Source: Oxalobacter sp. (GTDB lineage Bacteria > Pseudomonadota > Gammaproteobacteria > Burkholderiales > Burkholderiaceae_D). Taken from it: a stretch of 38,865 nucleotides of DNA. Under the pieces are notes generated by a model. That model ran no database searches. It saw nothing but the letters and a program-made list of their open reading frames with translations, and was not told the origin of the DNA. Below, piece by piece: positions 24,326 to 37,910 of the stretch (position 1 is its first letter; each line of letters begins with the position of its first letter). Where the stretch lies: positions 1 to 38,865 of the forward strand of contig JAFWUI010000044.1 in NCBI GenBank assembly GCA_017524145.1, in the 5' to 3' direction. Made by a program: the position numbers and the translations under genes.

Positions 24326-25165
24326 ATGCAGACGGTTGAACTCAACAACGGGGTACAGATGCCCATCATCGGCTATGGAACCTACCAGATTGTCGGCCAG
24401 CAGTGCCTCATGTGCGTAAAGGAAGCAATTTCTGCAGGCTACCGCCTGATAGATACAGCACAGGCCTATGGCAACGAAATCGATATCGGTGAGGCAATCA
24501 GGCAATGTGGTGTTCCAAGGGAAGAACTGTTCATCACAACCAAGGTCTGGTTCCGTTCTCATGAGACAGGGGAGTGCCGTGCCAGTGTCTTCAAGTCTAT
24601 GGAAAGGTTGGGCGTGGATTACCTTGACCTGGTATTGATCAATTGGCCATTCGGCAACACCTATGCGGCATGGCGTGACCTTGAAGCGCTTTATGCTGAA
24701 AAGAAAATACGTGCCATCGGGGTCTCGAACTATATGCCAAGCCAGCTTATTGACCTGATCCATTTCAATAAGGTTGTTCCTGCAGTGAATCAGGTTGAGA
24801 CAAACTTTGTCTGCCAGCAGCAGCCTTTGAAGAAGGTTATGGCAAAGTATAAAGTTGCCCATCAGGCTTTTTCCCCTTTCGGACAGGGCCGTTTCAATGC
24901 CATGTTCGCTGAACCTGTAGTCTTGGCGCTTGCAGAGAAATATGATGTAAGCACCCATCAGATAGCCTTAAGGTTCTTTGTCCAGTCTGGCATCAGTGTT
25001 TTGCCCAAGACGTTTGATCCCATGCGTATGCGTGAAAACCTTGATATCTTCTCTTTTACGCTTGAGGATGGTGAAATGGCTCAGCTCAGTGCACTCGATA
25101 AGGGGAAATTCCTTATCGGTTCTTCACAGGACGGTGACTTTACTGAGCTGGCAATGACTTGGTAA
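24326..25165 (+). CDS. Aldo/keto reductase
   Basis: This 279-residue (beta/alpha)8 AKR reduces carbonyls with NADPH. Asp43, Tyr48 (DTAQAYGNE) and Lys73 (TTKVW) of the catalytic tetrad are present. The fourth residue, normally His in LIHWP, is Asn106 (LINWP). The nucleotide-binding IGVSNYMPSQL and SVLPKTFDPMRM segments are recognisable. A near-perfect ribosome binding site (AGGAGGGAG) precedes the ATG, so the start is secure. The gene stands alone between sdaAB (divergent) and proC. The His-to-Asn change may alter activity or specificity, but it does not by itself show loss of function. Confidence 0.9.
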   Translation: MQTVELNNGVQMPIIGYGTYQIVGQQCLMCVKEAISAGYRLIDTAQAYGNEIDIGEAIRQCGVPREELFITTKVWFRSHETGECRASVFKSMERLGVDYLDLVLINWPFGNTYAAWRDLEALYAEKKIRAIGVSNYMPSQLIDLIHFNKVVPAVNQVETNFVCQQQPLKKVMAKYKVAHQAFSPFGQGRFNAMFAEPVVLALAEKYDVSTHQIALRFFVQSGISVLPKTFDPMRMRENLDIFSFTLEDGEMAQLSALDKGKFLIGSSQDGDFTELAMTW

Positions 25166-25311
25166 AAGGTTGTTGATGGAATCAAAAACATCACCATGCC
25201 TGGTTCTGGGCATCCTCCCTGATGTTGCCCGGAACAGCAATGAATGGCTCTGATGGTTTCTTTTGGTGCAGGGACTACTGCTATATGCCAAGGCAGGCAC
25301 TCCCTTGGCTT

Positions 25312-25320
25312 TGGTATAAT
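25312..25320 (+). promoter_or_regulatory. Extended -10 promoter for proC
   Basis: TGGTATAAT (TG-N-TATAAT) lies 47 bases upstream of the proC start. The extended -10 can compensate for the lack of a clear -35 box, which I do not see at the expected distance. Confidence 0.5.
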
Positions 25321-25366
25321 CCAATCGTTTTTCCTTGGTTGATATATGGCTTGCGAGGTTTTCGAG

Positions 25367-26149
25367 ATGAAGAAACTGGGTTTTATCGGTATGGGGAATA
25401 TGGCTTCCGCCATCCTGCTGGGTGCTGTCGGTGCTGGATTCCTGAAAGGGGAAGAAACGATGGCATTCGACTTGGATGCTGCCAAGATGGCAGACCTGAA
25501 TGCCAGATGCGGTATGGCAACGGCTGCTTCAGCAGTTGATGTCATCAACAACAGCGAGGTTGTCCTGATTGCAGTGAAACCCATCCATGTGGAAGGGGTT
25601 TTGGCTGAATGCCGTGATGCCCTGAAGGACAAGCCTTTATTGTCGATTGCGGCTGGATGGTCTTATGCCCGCTACCATGAATTGCTGGATGCTTCCACCC
25701 GTGTCTGTGCAATTATGCCGAACACACCGGCAATGGTCGGTGAAGGGATGGCACTGATTGATATGGGCAATGACCTGACACCGGATGAACTGGCTTTCAC
25801 CAAAGGACTTTTCAGTGCGCTTGGAGAGGTTGAGGAAATGCCGAGCCATCTGATGGCTGTCGGTGCAGCATTGTCCGGATGTGCACCGGCTTGGGTTTAT
25901 ATGATGGTCGAAGCGTTGGCAGATGGCGCTGTACTGCATGGGATGCCCCGTGCTACCGCCTACAAGCTGGCAAGCCAGACTGTATTGGGTTCCGGCAAGA
26001 TGGTCCGCGATACCGGCCAGCATCCTGGCAAGCTCAAGGATGATGTCTGTTCTCCAGGCGGCATCACTATCCGCGGTGTACAGGCTTTGGAAGCCAGTGG
26101 TTTCCGGGCAGCTGTGATGGATGCTGTCAGTGCTGCTTTCCAGAAATAG
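25367..26149 (+). CDS. proC: Pyrroline-5-carboxylate reductase
   Basis: ProC makes proline from pyrroline-5-carboxylate with NAD(P)H. The 260-residue product has the N-terminal loop GFIGMGNMA, the conserved VCAIMPNTPA, GSGPA-like GCAPAW, and the closing DDVCSPGGITIRG signature. GAGG lies 8 bases before the ATG at 25367; the longer frame from 25346 adds residues unlike the family. It has its own extended -10 promoter candidate and a terminator. Confidence 0.95.
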   Translation: MKKLGFIGMGNMASAILLGAVGAGFLKGEETMAFDLDAAKMADLNARCGMATAASAVDVINNSEVVLIAVKPIHVEGVLAECRDALKDKPLLSIAAGWSYARYHELLDASTRVCAIMPNTPAMVGEGMALIDMGNDLTPDELAFTKGLFSALGEVEEMPSHLMAVGAALSGCAPAWVYMMVEALADGAVLHGMPRATAYKLASQTVLGSGKMVRDTGQHPGKLKDDVCSPGGITIRGVQALEASGFRAAVMDAVSAAFQK

Positions 26150-26177
26150 CAGCCGTTTCCAATCTTTTCCTGCATAG

Positions 26178-26211
26178 GGGAGACATCCCGGTTGATGTCT
26201 CCCTGTTTTTT
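26178..26211 (+). terminator. proC terminator
   Basis: GGGAGACATC/GATGTCTCCC forms a 10-bp stem with a 6-base loop, followed by TGTTTTTTT. It lies between the convergent proC and recJ genes. Confidence 0.9.
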
Positions 26212-27902
26212 TACCCCTCAACGGTTTCGATATACAGTTGAAGGGTTGTCTGGTTGTTGAATGTGTTGAGTGCAGGACGGTATGCAAGCCGGATGGTATC
26301 CGGTAACAGGGACTTGTTCTGGAACTGGATTGCTTCATAGGACCGGCCATTCCGTTCCAATATGAGTTTCAGATGGGCATCTTTCAGGATCCTTTGGCTT
26401 TTGACGGTGAATTCATCATAAAAGAGGGGTGGTGGGAAACCTGCCCCCCATATCTGCCTGTCCAGCAGGGTGACAAGTTCTTCAGTGAGATACCGGGTAT
26501 CAAGGGAACCGTCTGTCTCGATTACCGGTTCAAGCTGCCTGGAATCCAACTGTCTCTGGGAATACTGTTCGAAAGCATCACAGAACCGTTGGAAACTGTC
26601 TTTGGCAATGGTCAATCCTGCTGCCATTGCATGACCGCCGAATTTCAGGATGATTCCCGGGAAATGTTCTGCAATATGGGCAAGGGCATCCCGGATATGC
26701 AGATTAGGGATTGAGCGTCCTGAACCTTGCAGGTTGCCATGTTCATCTTCTGTAAAAACGATAGTGGGGCGGTGGTAATGTTCCCGGATACGGGTTGCGA
26801 CCAACCCGATGACCCCTTGGTGCCAGGTGCCGGATGCGATGCAGATGGTGTAATGTCCAGCTGGCTGAAGGGCCGCCGCTTTTGTCAATGCATCCTGCTT
26901 GATGGATGCTTCGAGCTGCCGGCGGTTCAGGTTGAAGGTGTCCAGGTGATGCGCATATTCCAACGCAGTTTCCATTTCCTTTGACAGCAGGCATTCAACA
27001 CCGATAGTCATATCTGACAGACGTCCCGCTGCATTGAGCCTTGGTGCGATGGCAAAGCCAAGGTCGGTCGGTGTTGCCTGCTGACAGTTCCTGCCGGCAA
27101 TCCGGAATAATGCGGAAATACCGGGTCTTGTAATGCCTTCCCGGATACGTTTCAATCCTTGAGAAACAAGGATCCGGTTGTTATGGTCAAGTGGGACAAT
27201 GTCAGCAACAGTACCCAAGGCAACCAGGTCAAGCAGTGTATCCAGATGTGGCTGGTTGGTTTTGCTGAACCGGTTCCGCCTGCGCAGTTCAGCCCGCAGC
27301 CCAAGCAGGATATAGAAGATGACCCCAACCCCTGCCAGGTTTTTGCTGGGGAAAGGGCAGCCTTTCTGATTGGGATTGACGATGATGCAGTCTTTGGGAA
27401 TATTTTCCCCTGGCAGGTGATGGTCCGTAATCAAGACCTGCATCCCGAGAGCTATGGCTTTGGCAGCCCCTTCAACACTGGCAATCCCATTATCAACGGT
27501 TATCAAGACTTCAGTCTGATGGAGCCTGAAAGCCTGTTCAGCAAGGGCAGGCGTCAAACCATAACCATTATCGAAGCGGTTGGGCACGATATAGTCGATA
27601 TCGCCACCAAACATCCGGATACCCAATACAGCGGCTGCACAGGCCGTGGCGCCATCACAGTCGTAATCTGCAATGACCGTCATTTTCCTGCCGGCAAGGA
27701 TGGTATCTGCCAGCAGTGCAGCCGCCTTGTCAAGGTTCAGCATCTGGTTGGGGGGAATCAGATAGCTGAAACTGTTTTCCAGTTCTTCCTTTGCTGAAAT
27801 ACCCCGTGCAGACAGGATCCTTGCCAAGACAGGATGGATACCTGCCTGTTCAAGTTGCAGGCAGACGTTGGCTGGAACAGGACGTTGTTCAATACGGGAC
27901 AT
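26211..27902 (-). CDS. recJ: Single-stranded-DNA exonuclease RecJ
   Basis: RecJ is a 5'-3' ssDNA exonuclease used in recombination and mismatch repair. The 563-residue protein has the DHH-family metal motifs IADYDCDGATA, TVDNGI, LITDHHLPG, and VALGTVADIVPL, plus the DHHA1 segment with GSGRS and FGGHAMAAGL. The C-terminal OB-like domain is present. Length is normal. It is divergent from lolC/E, and its stop overlaps the tail of the proC terminator. Confidence 0.95.
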   Translation of the reverse strand: MSRIEQRPVPANVCLQLEQAGIHPVLARILSARGISAKEELENSFSYLIPPNQMLNLDKAAALLADTILAGRKMTVIADYDCDGATACAAAVLGIRMFGGDIDYIVPNRFDNGYGLTPALAEQAFRLHQTEVLITVDNGIASVEGAAKAIALGMQVLITDHHLPGENIPKDCIIVNPNQKGCPFPSKNLAGVGVIFYILLGLRAELRRRNRFSKTNQPHLDTLLDLVALGTVADIVPLDHNNRILVSQGLKRIREGITRPGISALFRIAGRNCQQATPTDLGFAIAPRLNAAGRLSDMTIGVECLLSKEMETALEYAHHLDTFNLNRRQLEASIKQDALTKAAALQPAGHYTICIASGTWHQGVIGLVATRIREHYHRPTIVFTEDEHGNLQGSGRSIPNLHIRDALAHIAEHFPGIILKFGGHAMAAGLTIAKDSFQRFCDAFEQYSQRQLDSRQLEPVIETDGSLDTRYLTEELVTLLDRQIWGAGFPPPLFYDEFTVKSQRILKDAHLKLILERNGRSYEAIQFQNKSLLPDTIRLAYRPALNTFNNQTTLQLYIETVEG

Positions 27903-28045
27903 CGGTTGTTGCAGGGATGATGGTTTTACAGGGGATTTTGTTAAAGACTATTGCTGGTTATTGTCAGTCATGGCTGAAAGGGTACAATTGGGATTTCTGA
28001 AATTATGTCTGGCTGACGGTCAGATTTCAATCAGGAGTTGTTGCG

Positions 28046-29314
28046 TTGCGATTTTTTTCAAATCTACCGTTTGAGTGGTATGTCGGTCTCAGGTACCTGC
28101 GTTCAGGTAAACGCAGTGGCAGGAACCGTTTCATTTCTTTTATCTCAATGATTTCAATGGCAGGCATCGCTTTGGGGGTGGCTGCGTTGATTATCGTGAT
28201 GTCCGTGATGAACGGTTTTCAGAAGGAAGTCCGTGACAGGATGCTTTCTGTTCTGCCGCATATTGAAATACAGGATGTTTACGGTGCGTTGCCCAACTGG
28301 AAGGAAACGGCAGAAACTGTCAAACAGAACAAGGATGTAGCTGGAACCGCGCCTTATGTCATGGGCCAGGCGATGCTGACCCGTGAGGATTTCATGCGGG
28401 GCGTGATTGTCCGTGGGGTCGATCCTGCGTTGGAAGGCAATGTGTCAGATGTGGGACGGCAATTCAAGTATGGTTCGATTACCAGCCTGCAACCGGATAC
28501 CTTCAATATCGCTATCGGCAAAGAGCTGGCACGGTTGCTGCGGGTCGGTGTAGGGGATAAGGTGACCGTGGTGATTCCGCAGGGACAGGTGACACCTGCC
28601 GGTATCCTGCCGCGTTTGAAACAGTTTACGGTGTCCGGCATCTTTGAAGCCGGGCATTTTGAATTCGATACGACTTTGGCATTCATCAGCATTGACGATG
28701 CAATGCGGATTTTCCAGGCGGATGCCCCAACAGGCCTTCGTGTAAAGCTCCATAATATGCAGGAAGCGCCTGCCGTTGCAAAGGACCTCTCATTGCTGTT
28801 GTTGGATCAGGAAGTGGTTGTCAGGGATTGGTCCAAGCAGAACAAGAACTGGTTTGCAGCTGTCCAGACAGAAAAGAAAATGATGTTCATCATCCTGATG
28901 TTGATTATTGCCGTGGCGGCTTTCAACCTGGTTTCAACATTGGTGATGACGGTTACGGAAAAACAGGCGGATATTGCCATTCTCCGGACACTGGGGGCGA
29001 CACCCCGTTCCATCATGAAGATTTTTATGGTGCAGGGTGCATTGGCTGGTATCTTAGGTACGTTGATTGGTGTCAGCTTTGGTATCTTGGTATCCTTGAA
29101 CATCGATGTCATTGTGCCTTTCATTGAACGGCTTTTCGGCTTCCAGTTCCTGCCGAAAAACATCTATCTGATCAGCACGCTGCCATCAGACCTTCAGTGG
29201 ATGGATGTGCTGAAGATTGGCATTTCTTCCATCGTACTCTCATTCTTGGCAACCCTGTATCCAAGCTGGAGTGCTGCGAAGGTCAATCCTGCGGAGGCAC
29301 TGCGTTATGAATGA
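28046..29314 (+). CDS. Lipoprotein-releasing ABC transporter permease (LolC/LolE family)
   Basis: This 422-residue inner-membrane permease helps extract lipoproteins for transfer to LolA. An N-terminal membrane helix (about 30-52) is followed by a large periplasmic domain (about 55-270) and three C-terminal helices. It has the MacB/Lol features [20 protein letters not shown] (N-terminal) and [10 protein letters not shown] (C-terminal). The start is TTG at 28046, with AGGAG 8 bases upstream; there is no better ATG. Only one permease gene is present here, so it may act as a homodimer (LolF-like) or pair with a paralogue elsewhere. It overlaps lolD by 8 bases. Confidence 0.93.
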   Translation: MRFFSNLPFEWYVGLRYLRSGKRSGRNRFISFISMISMAGIALGVAALIIVMSVMNGFQKEVRDRMLSVLPHIEIQDVYGALPNWKETAETVKQNKDVAGTAPYVMGQAMLTREDFMRGVIVRGVDPALEGNVSDVGRQFKYGSITSLQPDTFNIAIGKELARLLRVGVGDKVTVVIPQGQVTPAGILPRLKQFTVSGIFEAGHFEFDTTLAFISIDDAMRIFQADAPTGLRVKLHNMQEAPAVAKDLSLLLLDQEVVVRDWSKQNKNWFAAVQTEKKMMFIILMLIIAVAAFNLVSTLVMTVTEKQADIAILRTLGATPRSIMKIFMVQGALAGILGTLIGVSFGILVSLNIDVIVPFIERLFGFQFLPKNIYLISTLPSDLQWMDVLKIGISSIVLSFLATLYPSWSAAKVNPAEALRYE

Positions 29315-30020
29315 TATCGTCCTGTCCTGCCAAGGGCTTTGCAAAACTTACCAGCAGGGGAAATATGCAGTTGAAATCCTCAAGGATATTGATTTCCAGG
29401 TAAAAAAGGGGGAACGTGTCGCCATCGTCGGTGCATCAGGCTCTGGAAAATCCACGTTCCTGCACCTGCTTGGTGGTTTGGATGCGCCTACAGCTGGTTC
29501 TGTGGCTATGGATGGGCAGGTACTGGCTGATTTGAGTGGCCCAGCCTGTGATGCCCTGCGGAACAGGACGCTAGGCTTTGTCTACCAGTTCCATCATCTG
29601 CTCCCTGAATTTTCCGCTTTGGACAATGTTGCAATGCCTTTCCTGATCCGTCGGGAATCCAGGGCTTTTGCCGAGAAGACGGCAATGGATATGCTGGTAA
29701 AGGTAGGCCTGGCAGACCGCTCCACCCATCTGCCAAGTGAACTGTCTGGTGGAGAACGCCAACGGGTGGCTTTGGCAAGGGCTTTGGTGGCAAACCCTGC
29801 CTGTGTACTCGCAGATGAACCAACCGGCAACCTCGACCGCCCAACGGCACGGCAGATTTTTGATCTGATGCTGGAGTTGTCCCAGACTTTGGGAACAGCG
29901 TTTGTGATAGTGACACATGATCCGGAACTGGCAGCCCGTTGCGACAGGGTATATCAGATGTCGGATAAATCCCTGAAAGAAATACCAGTCCACCAACAGG
30001 GAGGCGATGGTGTGGATTGA
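29307..30020 (+). CDS. lolD: Lipoprotein-releasing ABC transporter ATPase
   Basis: LolD powers lipoprotein release from the inner membrane. The 237-residue protein has Walker A GASGSGKS, the LolD-typical loop [19 protein letters not shown], the ABC signature LSGGERQR, and Walker [12 protein letters not shown] with the H-loop THD. I use ATG 29307 (MNDIVL), which overlaps the permease stop by 8 bases. The TatD-type gene starts inside its last 14 bases, so the three genes form one tightly packed unit. Confidence 0.95.
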   Translation: MNDIVLSCQGLCKTYQQGKYAVEILKDIDFQVKKGERVAIVGASGSGKSTFLHLLGGLDAPTAGSVAMDGQVLADLSGPACDALRNRTLGFVYQFHHLLPEFSALDNVAMPFLIRRESRAFAEKTAMDMLVKVGLADRSTHLPSELSGGERQRVALARALVANPACVLADEPTGNLDRPTARQIFDLMLELSQTLGTAFVIVTHDPELAARCDRVYQMSDKSLKEIPVHQQGGDGVD

Positions 30021-30810
30021 TACCCATTGCCATCTTAATGCTGAACCTTTTTCTGGGAAGGTTTCCCAAATTGTTGACACTGCAAGAAAAAACGGTGTCT
30101 CCCACATCCTGATTCCTGCGGTTGATACGGCAAGTTTCACTGATGTCCATCATATTGCACATGCCATTGATGGCTGTTCCTATGCTTTGGGCATCCATCC
30201 GCTCTATGTACTGCAAAGTCCTGAATCGGATTTGGATGTCTTGGCGCAATGGGTTGATGAGAAACGCTCAGATGACTGTTTTGCCGCAATCGGTGAAATC
30301 GGGTTGGATTTTTATCTGCCGGAGCGCTGTACCCCTGCAGCAAGGGAAAAACAGGAATATTTTTTCTGCCGTCAGCTTGAAATCGCCCGTCAATATGACC
30401 TGCCGGTACTGCTGCATACATTGCGTTCTGTGGATACCGTGTTGAAATTCCTGCGTCAGTATGGGGTGAAACGGGGCATTGCCCATGCATTCAATGGCAG
30501 TATGCAGCAGGCGCAGGCTTATATCCATCAGGGCTTCAAGATCAGCTTCTGCGGGACAGTCACTTATGAACGTGCGAAACAGCGCCGGACATTGGCAAAA
30601 GAACTGCCGATTGATGCCATTGTTGTAGAAACCGATGCGCCTGACCTACCACCTTACTGGAAAGGTAAACGCGAAAACAGTCCTGCTGAACTGCCCAGGA
30701 TTGCAGAAACGGTTGCTGGATTAAGAGGGGTTTCCCCTGCATATCTTGCTGAATGGACTTCCCGGAATGCCGTTTCAGCAATCCCACGGCTTGCAGACAG
30801 GGTTCGATGA
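30007..30810 (+). CDS. TatD-family metal-dependent hydrolase
   Basis: The 267-residue amidohydrolase-fold protein is of the TatD DNase family. Metal ligands are visible in DTHCHLN near the N-terminus, [22 protein letters not shown] and ETDAPDL near the C-terminus. AGGGAGG precedes ATG 30007; a GTG one codon later is also possible. It overlaps lolD by 14 bases and comEC by 4 (ATGA), so it is coupled to both. E. coli has several TatD paralogues (TatD, YcfH, YjjV); the location beside lolD resembles YcfH-type genes. The substrate is probably DNA or a nucleotide, but not certain. Confidence 0.9.
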   Translation: MVWIDTHCHLNAEPFSGKVSQIVDTARKNGVSHILIPAVDTASFTDVHHIAHAIDGCSYALGIHPLYVLQSPESDLDVLAQWVDEKRSDDCFAAIGEIGLDFYLPERCTPAAREKQEYFFCRQLEIARQYDLPVLLHTLRSVDTVLKFLRQYGVKRGIAHAFNGSMQQAQAYIHQGFKISFCGTVTYERAKQRRTLAKELPIDAIVVETDAPDLPPYWKGKRENSPAELPRIAETVAGLRGVSPAYLAEWTSRNAVSAIPRLADRVR

Positions 30811-33200
30811 GCTTTCTTTTAGGCATCATCCTGGGAATCGGTTGGACATCAGTCCTGTCTGAATTGCCAGGATATCTGGTCTGTGGCCTGCTCTTTGCAG
30901 GTGCTGTCCTGCTTGCTGCGCTTTCTTTCCTTCCCATCCTGAAACGCTTTTCTCCATATATACAGAAAACAGTCCGGTTGCTTGCCGGTATCTGTCTTGG
31001 AATTGCATGGGCTTCTTTCCTATCTGGGAAAGTCCTTGAAGACAGCCTTCCCAAGTATCTGGAAAAACGGAAAATCCAGGTTGTTGGGGTTGTGGCAAGC
31101 CTGCCTCAGGCTACCAGCAATGGCATCAGTTTCCAGTTCCAGGTTGAAGAAGCACGTACCAGTAAACGGACTGTTGCTGTGCCAGACAGGATTTTCCTGT
31201 TCAAACAACATCTTGAAGAACATGGACAGACTATAGATGTCGGGCAACGATGGCGGTTCTCTGTCCGTTTGAAACGGCCACATGGCACGATGAATCCTGG
31301 TGGATTTGATTTTGAGCGCTGGCTGTTTGAACACGGTCTGCGGGCTACAGGTTCTGTTATTGAAGACAAGCCACCTGACAGTGACAATACGTTACTGGAT
31401 GCATTTGTTTTTACCCCGATGAATCTGGTGAATGCCATCCGGAGTGGATTACGGGAAAAAATCAATCAGGCAATCCCAGATGCAGAATGCGCAGGCATCA
31501 TCACGGCTTTGGTAATCGGTGACCAACGTGCAATCCCCAAACATAGTTGGGATATTTTCAGCAGGACAGGGGTTTCCCATCTGGTAGCGATTTCTGGATT
31601 GCATATCACATTGGTTGCTGGATTGCTGGCAGGATTAGCCGGCTTTCTCTGGCGGCGTTCTTTTTTCAGCCGGTTGCAGTTGCCTTTACTGTTACCTGCC
31701 CAGAAAGTTGCGGTGATTGCCGGTATCTTGGCAGCGATAGGCTATGTCCTGCTTGCCGGTGCTGGCATTCCTGCAAGACGGACACTGGCAATGATTGTCA
31801 TTGTTGGGATTGCCTTATGGACAGACAGGTTGGTACAGGTCCATAAAGTACTGCTGCTTTCAGCAGTATTGATCCTGATGTCCAATCCTTTGGCGTTGCA
31901 TCAACCTGGTTTCTGGCTTTCTTTCATTGCTGTAGGAATGATCCTGTATGTCGCTGTCAGGCATCATAGACATCCAATCAGGATGGGGGCCTTAGCCCAT
32001 CTAACCCAATGGGGACAGTCTTTCCTCCGCGTTCAGATGGCGGTTACAGCCGGACTGTTTGCATTGACATTGTTTTTCTGGGGCAGGGCTTCCATCGTCG
32101 GTCCTATCGCAAATGCCTTGGCAATCCCATTGTTCTCATTCTTGGTGACACCTTTGGCATTGCTGGGCAGTGTTTTGCCTGGACCATTTGATACCTGGAT
32201 CCTTTCGTTTGTTGACCAAGTACTGTCCACTTTCTGCAGTTTCCTCGATTGGATTGGCAACCTGCCTTATGCCGTCTGGACAGTACCTTTTCCCAATCTC
32301 TACCTATTGGCCTTTGCCATGTTGGGGGCACTGTGGCTGGTCGCACCAAAAGGAAGGCCAGTACGGATTGCTGGCGCATGCTGTTTCCTCCCAATACTTG
32401 CATTGATGCCAACTTCTCCAGAAGAAGGGACTTTCAAAGCCACTGTACTGGATGTCGGACAGGGTGGTGCTGTCTTGGTTGAGACTGCCCATCATCGGAT
32501 GCTTTTCGATACAGGGCCTGCTTTTGGACAATCAAATGCGGCTGACAGGGTGATCATCCCTTATCTGAAGTCCAGGGGGATTGATTCATTGGACAGGGTG
32601 GTAGTGTCCCATGCTGACAGTGACCATTCGGGAGGATTCGATGCGTTAATGGAGAACATTGTGGTCAATGATGTGATATCGTCCATGACGCTGGATGCAG
32701 CCAATATTCCAGCAAAGCCGTGTCTCGCAGGAGAAGGCTGGGAATGGGATGGCATCCGTTTCAGCATCTTGCATCCCAACCGTATGGATTATATTAATGA
32801 TTTAAAAACTAATGAATTAAGCTGTGTTATTAAAGTGGATTCAAAACATGGCTCATTGTTACTGACTGGCGATATTGAAGAACAGTCTGAACAAAGCCTT
32901 GTCACTGCATATGGCGGAAAACTGCATGCAGATGTGCTGTTGGCACCGCATCATGGCAGCCATACTTCATCTTCCATGCCATTCCTGACAGCTGTGAAAC
33001 CGACCTATACCATTTTCCAGGTTGGATACCGGAATCCTTACCACCATCCCCATCCATCGGTACTTAAACGCTATAAGTTGTTTGACACCACTTTTTTCCG
33101 CTCAGACAGCGATGGGGCCGTCTCCATCACTTTTGATGAGGATGGGATTGCCGCTGAAGCCATGAGGACTGCATCCCCTCGTTTCTGGCACACGAGATAA
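30807..33200 (+). CDS. ComEC/Rec2 DNA uptake channel
   Basis: ComEC carries single-stranded DNA across the inner membrane in natural transformation. The 797-residue protein has the N-terminal DUF4131/OB region (about 1-200), a multi-helix competence domain (about 230-510) with the VAISGLHITLVAGL signature, and a C-terminal metallo-beta-lactamase-type domain (from about 545). The latter has LDVGQGGAVLVET, FDTGPAFG, VSHADSDHSGG and APHHGSHTSSS. The metal-binding residues are intact. Start ATG 30807 overlaps the TatD stop (ATGA). An AT-rich patch occurs near 32787-32830, inside the gene. I cannot show that the organism is naturally competent. Confidence 0.93.
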   Translation: MSFLLGIILGIGWTSVLSELPGYLVCGLLFAGAVLLAALSFLPILKRFSPYIQKTVRLLAGICLGIAWASFLSGKVLEDSLPKYLEKRKIQVVGVVASLPQATSNGISFQFQVEEARTSKRTVAVPDRIFLFKQHLEEHGQTIDVGQRWRFSVRLKRPHGTMNPGGFDFERWLFEHGLRATGSVIEDKPPDSDNTLLDAFVFTPMNLVNAIRSGLREKINQAIPDAECAGIITALVIGDQRAIPKHSWDIFSRTGVSHLVAISGLHITLVAGLLAGLAGFLWRRSFFSRLQLPLLLPAQKVAVIAGILAAIGYVLLAGAGIPARRTLAMIVIVGIALWTDRLVQVHKVLLLSAVLILMSNPLALHQPGFWLSFIAVGMILYVAVRHHRHPIRMGALAHLTQWGQSFLRVQMAVTAGLFALTLFFWGRASIVGPIANALAIPLFSFLVTPLALLGSVLPGPFDTWILSFVDQVLSTFCSFLDWIGNLPYAVWTVPFPNLYLLAFAMLGALWLVAPKGRPVRIAGACCFLPILALMPTSPEEGTFKATVLDVGQGGAVLVETAHHRMLFDTGPAFGQSNAADRVIIPYLKSRGIDSLDRVVVSHADSDHSGGFDALMENIVVNDVISSMTLDAANIPAKPCLAGEGWEWDGIRFSILHPNRMDYINDLKTNELSCVIKVDSKHGSLLLTGDIEEQSEQSLVTAYGGKLHADVLLAPHHGSHTSSSMPFLTAVKPTYTIFQVGYRNPYHHPHPSVLKRYKLFDTTFFRSDSDGAVSITFDEDGIAAEAMRTASPRFWHTR

Positions 33201-33283
33201 GCGTTTCTACATCGTTCATCCATCCCATTGGTCAAAGTCCCTGTTGAACGTACCCTTGGATGCTGTATGGCAATCTTTTCAGT

Positions 33284-33289
33284 TATAAT
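33284..33289 (+). promoter_or_regulatory. Candidate -10 box for pyrG
   Basis: A consensus TATAAT lies 37 bases upstream of the pyrG start, with a weak -35-like TGCTGT 17 bases before it. It would drive the pyrG-kdsA(-eno-ftsB) run. Confidence 0.55.
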
Positions 33290-33323
33290 TTAATTTTCCA
33301 TAATTGTGCTTCTGCATCGATAG

Positions 33324-35827
<2,504 letters not shown>

Positions 35828-35834
35828 GCATTGA

Positions 35835-37157
<1,323 letters not shown>

Positions 37158-37217
37158 TAGACTAAAAAAATCGACTTTGGTTGGTCAAACAGGTCATTTC
37201 AACTCAGGCAGACAACG

Positions 37218-37583
37218 ATGTTTACAACGAGACGTTCCGTTACCATCATTCTGGCACTCTTGGTTGTTGCCATCCAATACCCATTATGGTTCGGGAAAGG
37301 CGGATGGATGCGTGTCTGGGACCTGAAGAACCAGCTGGCTGCAACGGAACAGCATAACCAGGAACTGAAAGCGCGGAATGCAAGGCTTGCATCGGATATC
37401 AAGAGCCTTCAGGAAGGGGATGAGGCGATTGAAGACCGTGCAAGAAGCGAACTGGCAATGATCAAGCGGAATGAGGTTTTTGTCCAGTTGTTGGATGCAA
37501 AAACCACTATGCCTGATGAAGCTGAGCAGAAACCAATAGAGAAGTCCCAGAAAGCTGAAAAACCAAGAAAACAAGAGAGATAG
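37218..37583 (+). CDS. ftsB: Cell division protein FtsB
   Basis: FtsB is a small bitopic divisome protein that bridges FtsL and FtsQ. The 121-residue product has one N-terminal membrane helix (about 8-25), a coiled coil (about 35-70) and the conserved [20 protein letters not shown] segment. The C-terminal 25 residues are Lys/Glu/Pro-rich and extend it beyond the E. coli length of 103. It follows eno by 60 bases, as in many proteobacteria. Confidence 0.93.
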   Translation: MFTTRRSVTIILALLVVAIQYPLWFGKGGWMRVWDLKNQLAATEQHNQELKARNARLASDIKSLQEGDEAIEDRARSELAMIKRNEVFVQLLDAKTTMPDEAEQKPIEKSQKAEKPRKQER

Positions 37584-37614
37584 GGGGGCGTTCTCATTGC
37601 TGGTTCAAAAAAGA

Positions 37615-37644
37615 AAAACGCTAGGTCAAAAAACCTAGCGTTTT
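37615..37644. terminator. Bidirectional terminator between ftsB and tRNA-Asn
   Basis: AAAACGCTAGGT/ACCTAGCGTTTT forms a 12-bp stem with a 6-base loop. The minus-strand side is followed by a long T run, so it should end the tRNA transcript; the other side can serve ftsB. Confidence 0.88.
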
Positions 37645-37656
37645 CAATATATTCGG

Positions 37657-37732
37657 TGGCTCCCCGACCTGGGCTCGAACCAGGGACCTGCGGATTAACA
37701 GTCCGTCGCTCTACCGACTGAGCTATCGGGGA
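37657..37732 (-). tRNA. tRNA-Asn (anticodon GTT)
   Basis: The minus strand gives a 76-base cloverleaf: acceptor stem TCCCCGA/TCGGGGA, D-arm GCTCAGTCGGTAGAGC, anticodon loop CTGTTAA with GTT, T-loop GGTTCGAGCC, discriminator G and an encoded CCA. No anomalies are visible. Confidence 0.97.
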
Positions 37733-37744
37733 ACAGAAGTGTGT

Positions 37745-37773
37745 ATTATGGCAATATAATTTACTTCTGTCAA
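37745..37773 (-). promoter_or_regulatory. Promoter of tRNA-Asn
   Basis: On the minus strand a perfect TTGACA (37773-37768) is followed after exactly 17 bases by CATAAT (37750-37745). The tRNA 5' end lies 12 bases further on. Confidence 0.85.
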
Positions 37774-37910
37774 TAGAAAAATAGAGACTTGAAAAAAAAT
37801 CATCCATAAAATACGCTTTGGCTAGAATGTCTAATCTGCCTACAGCCAATAACTGTTTGATAGGGCACAATAGCATAAAAACCATTGTTTCCAGCCGTTG
37901 CCTTCACTCT

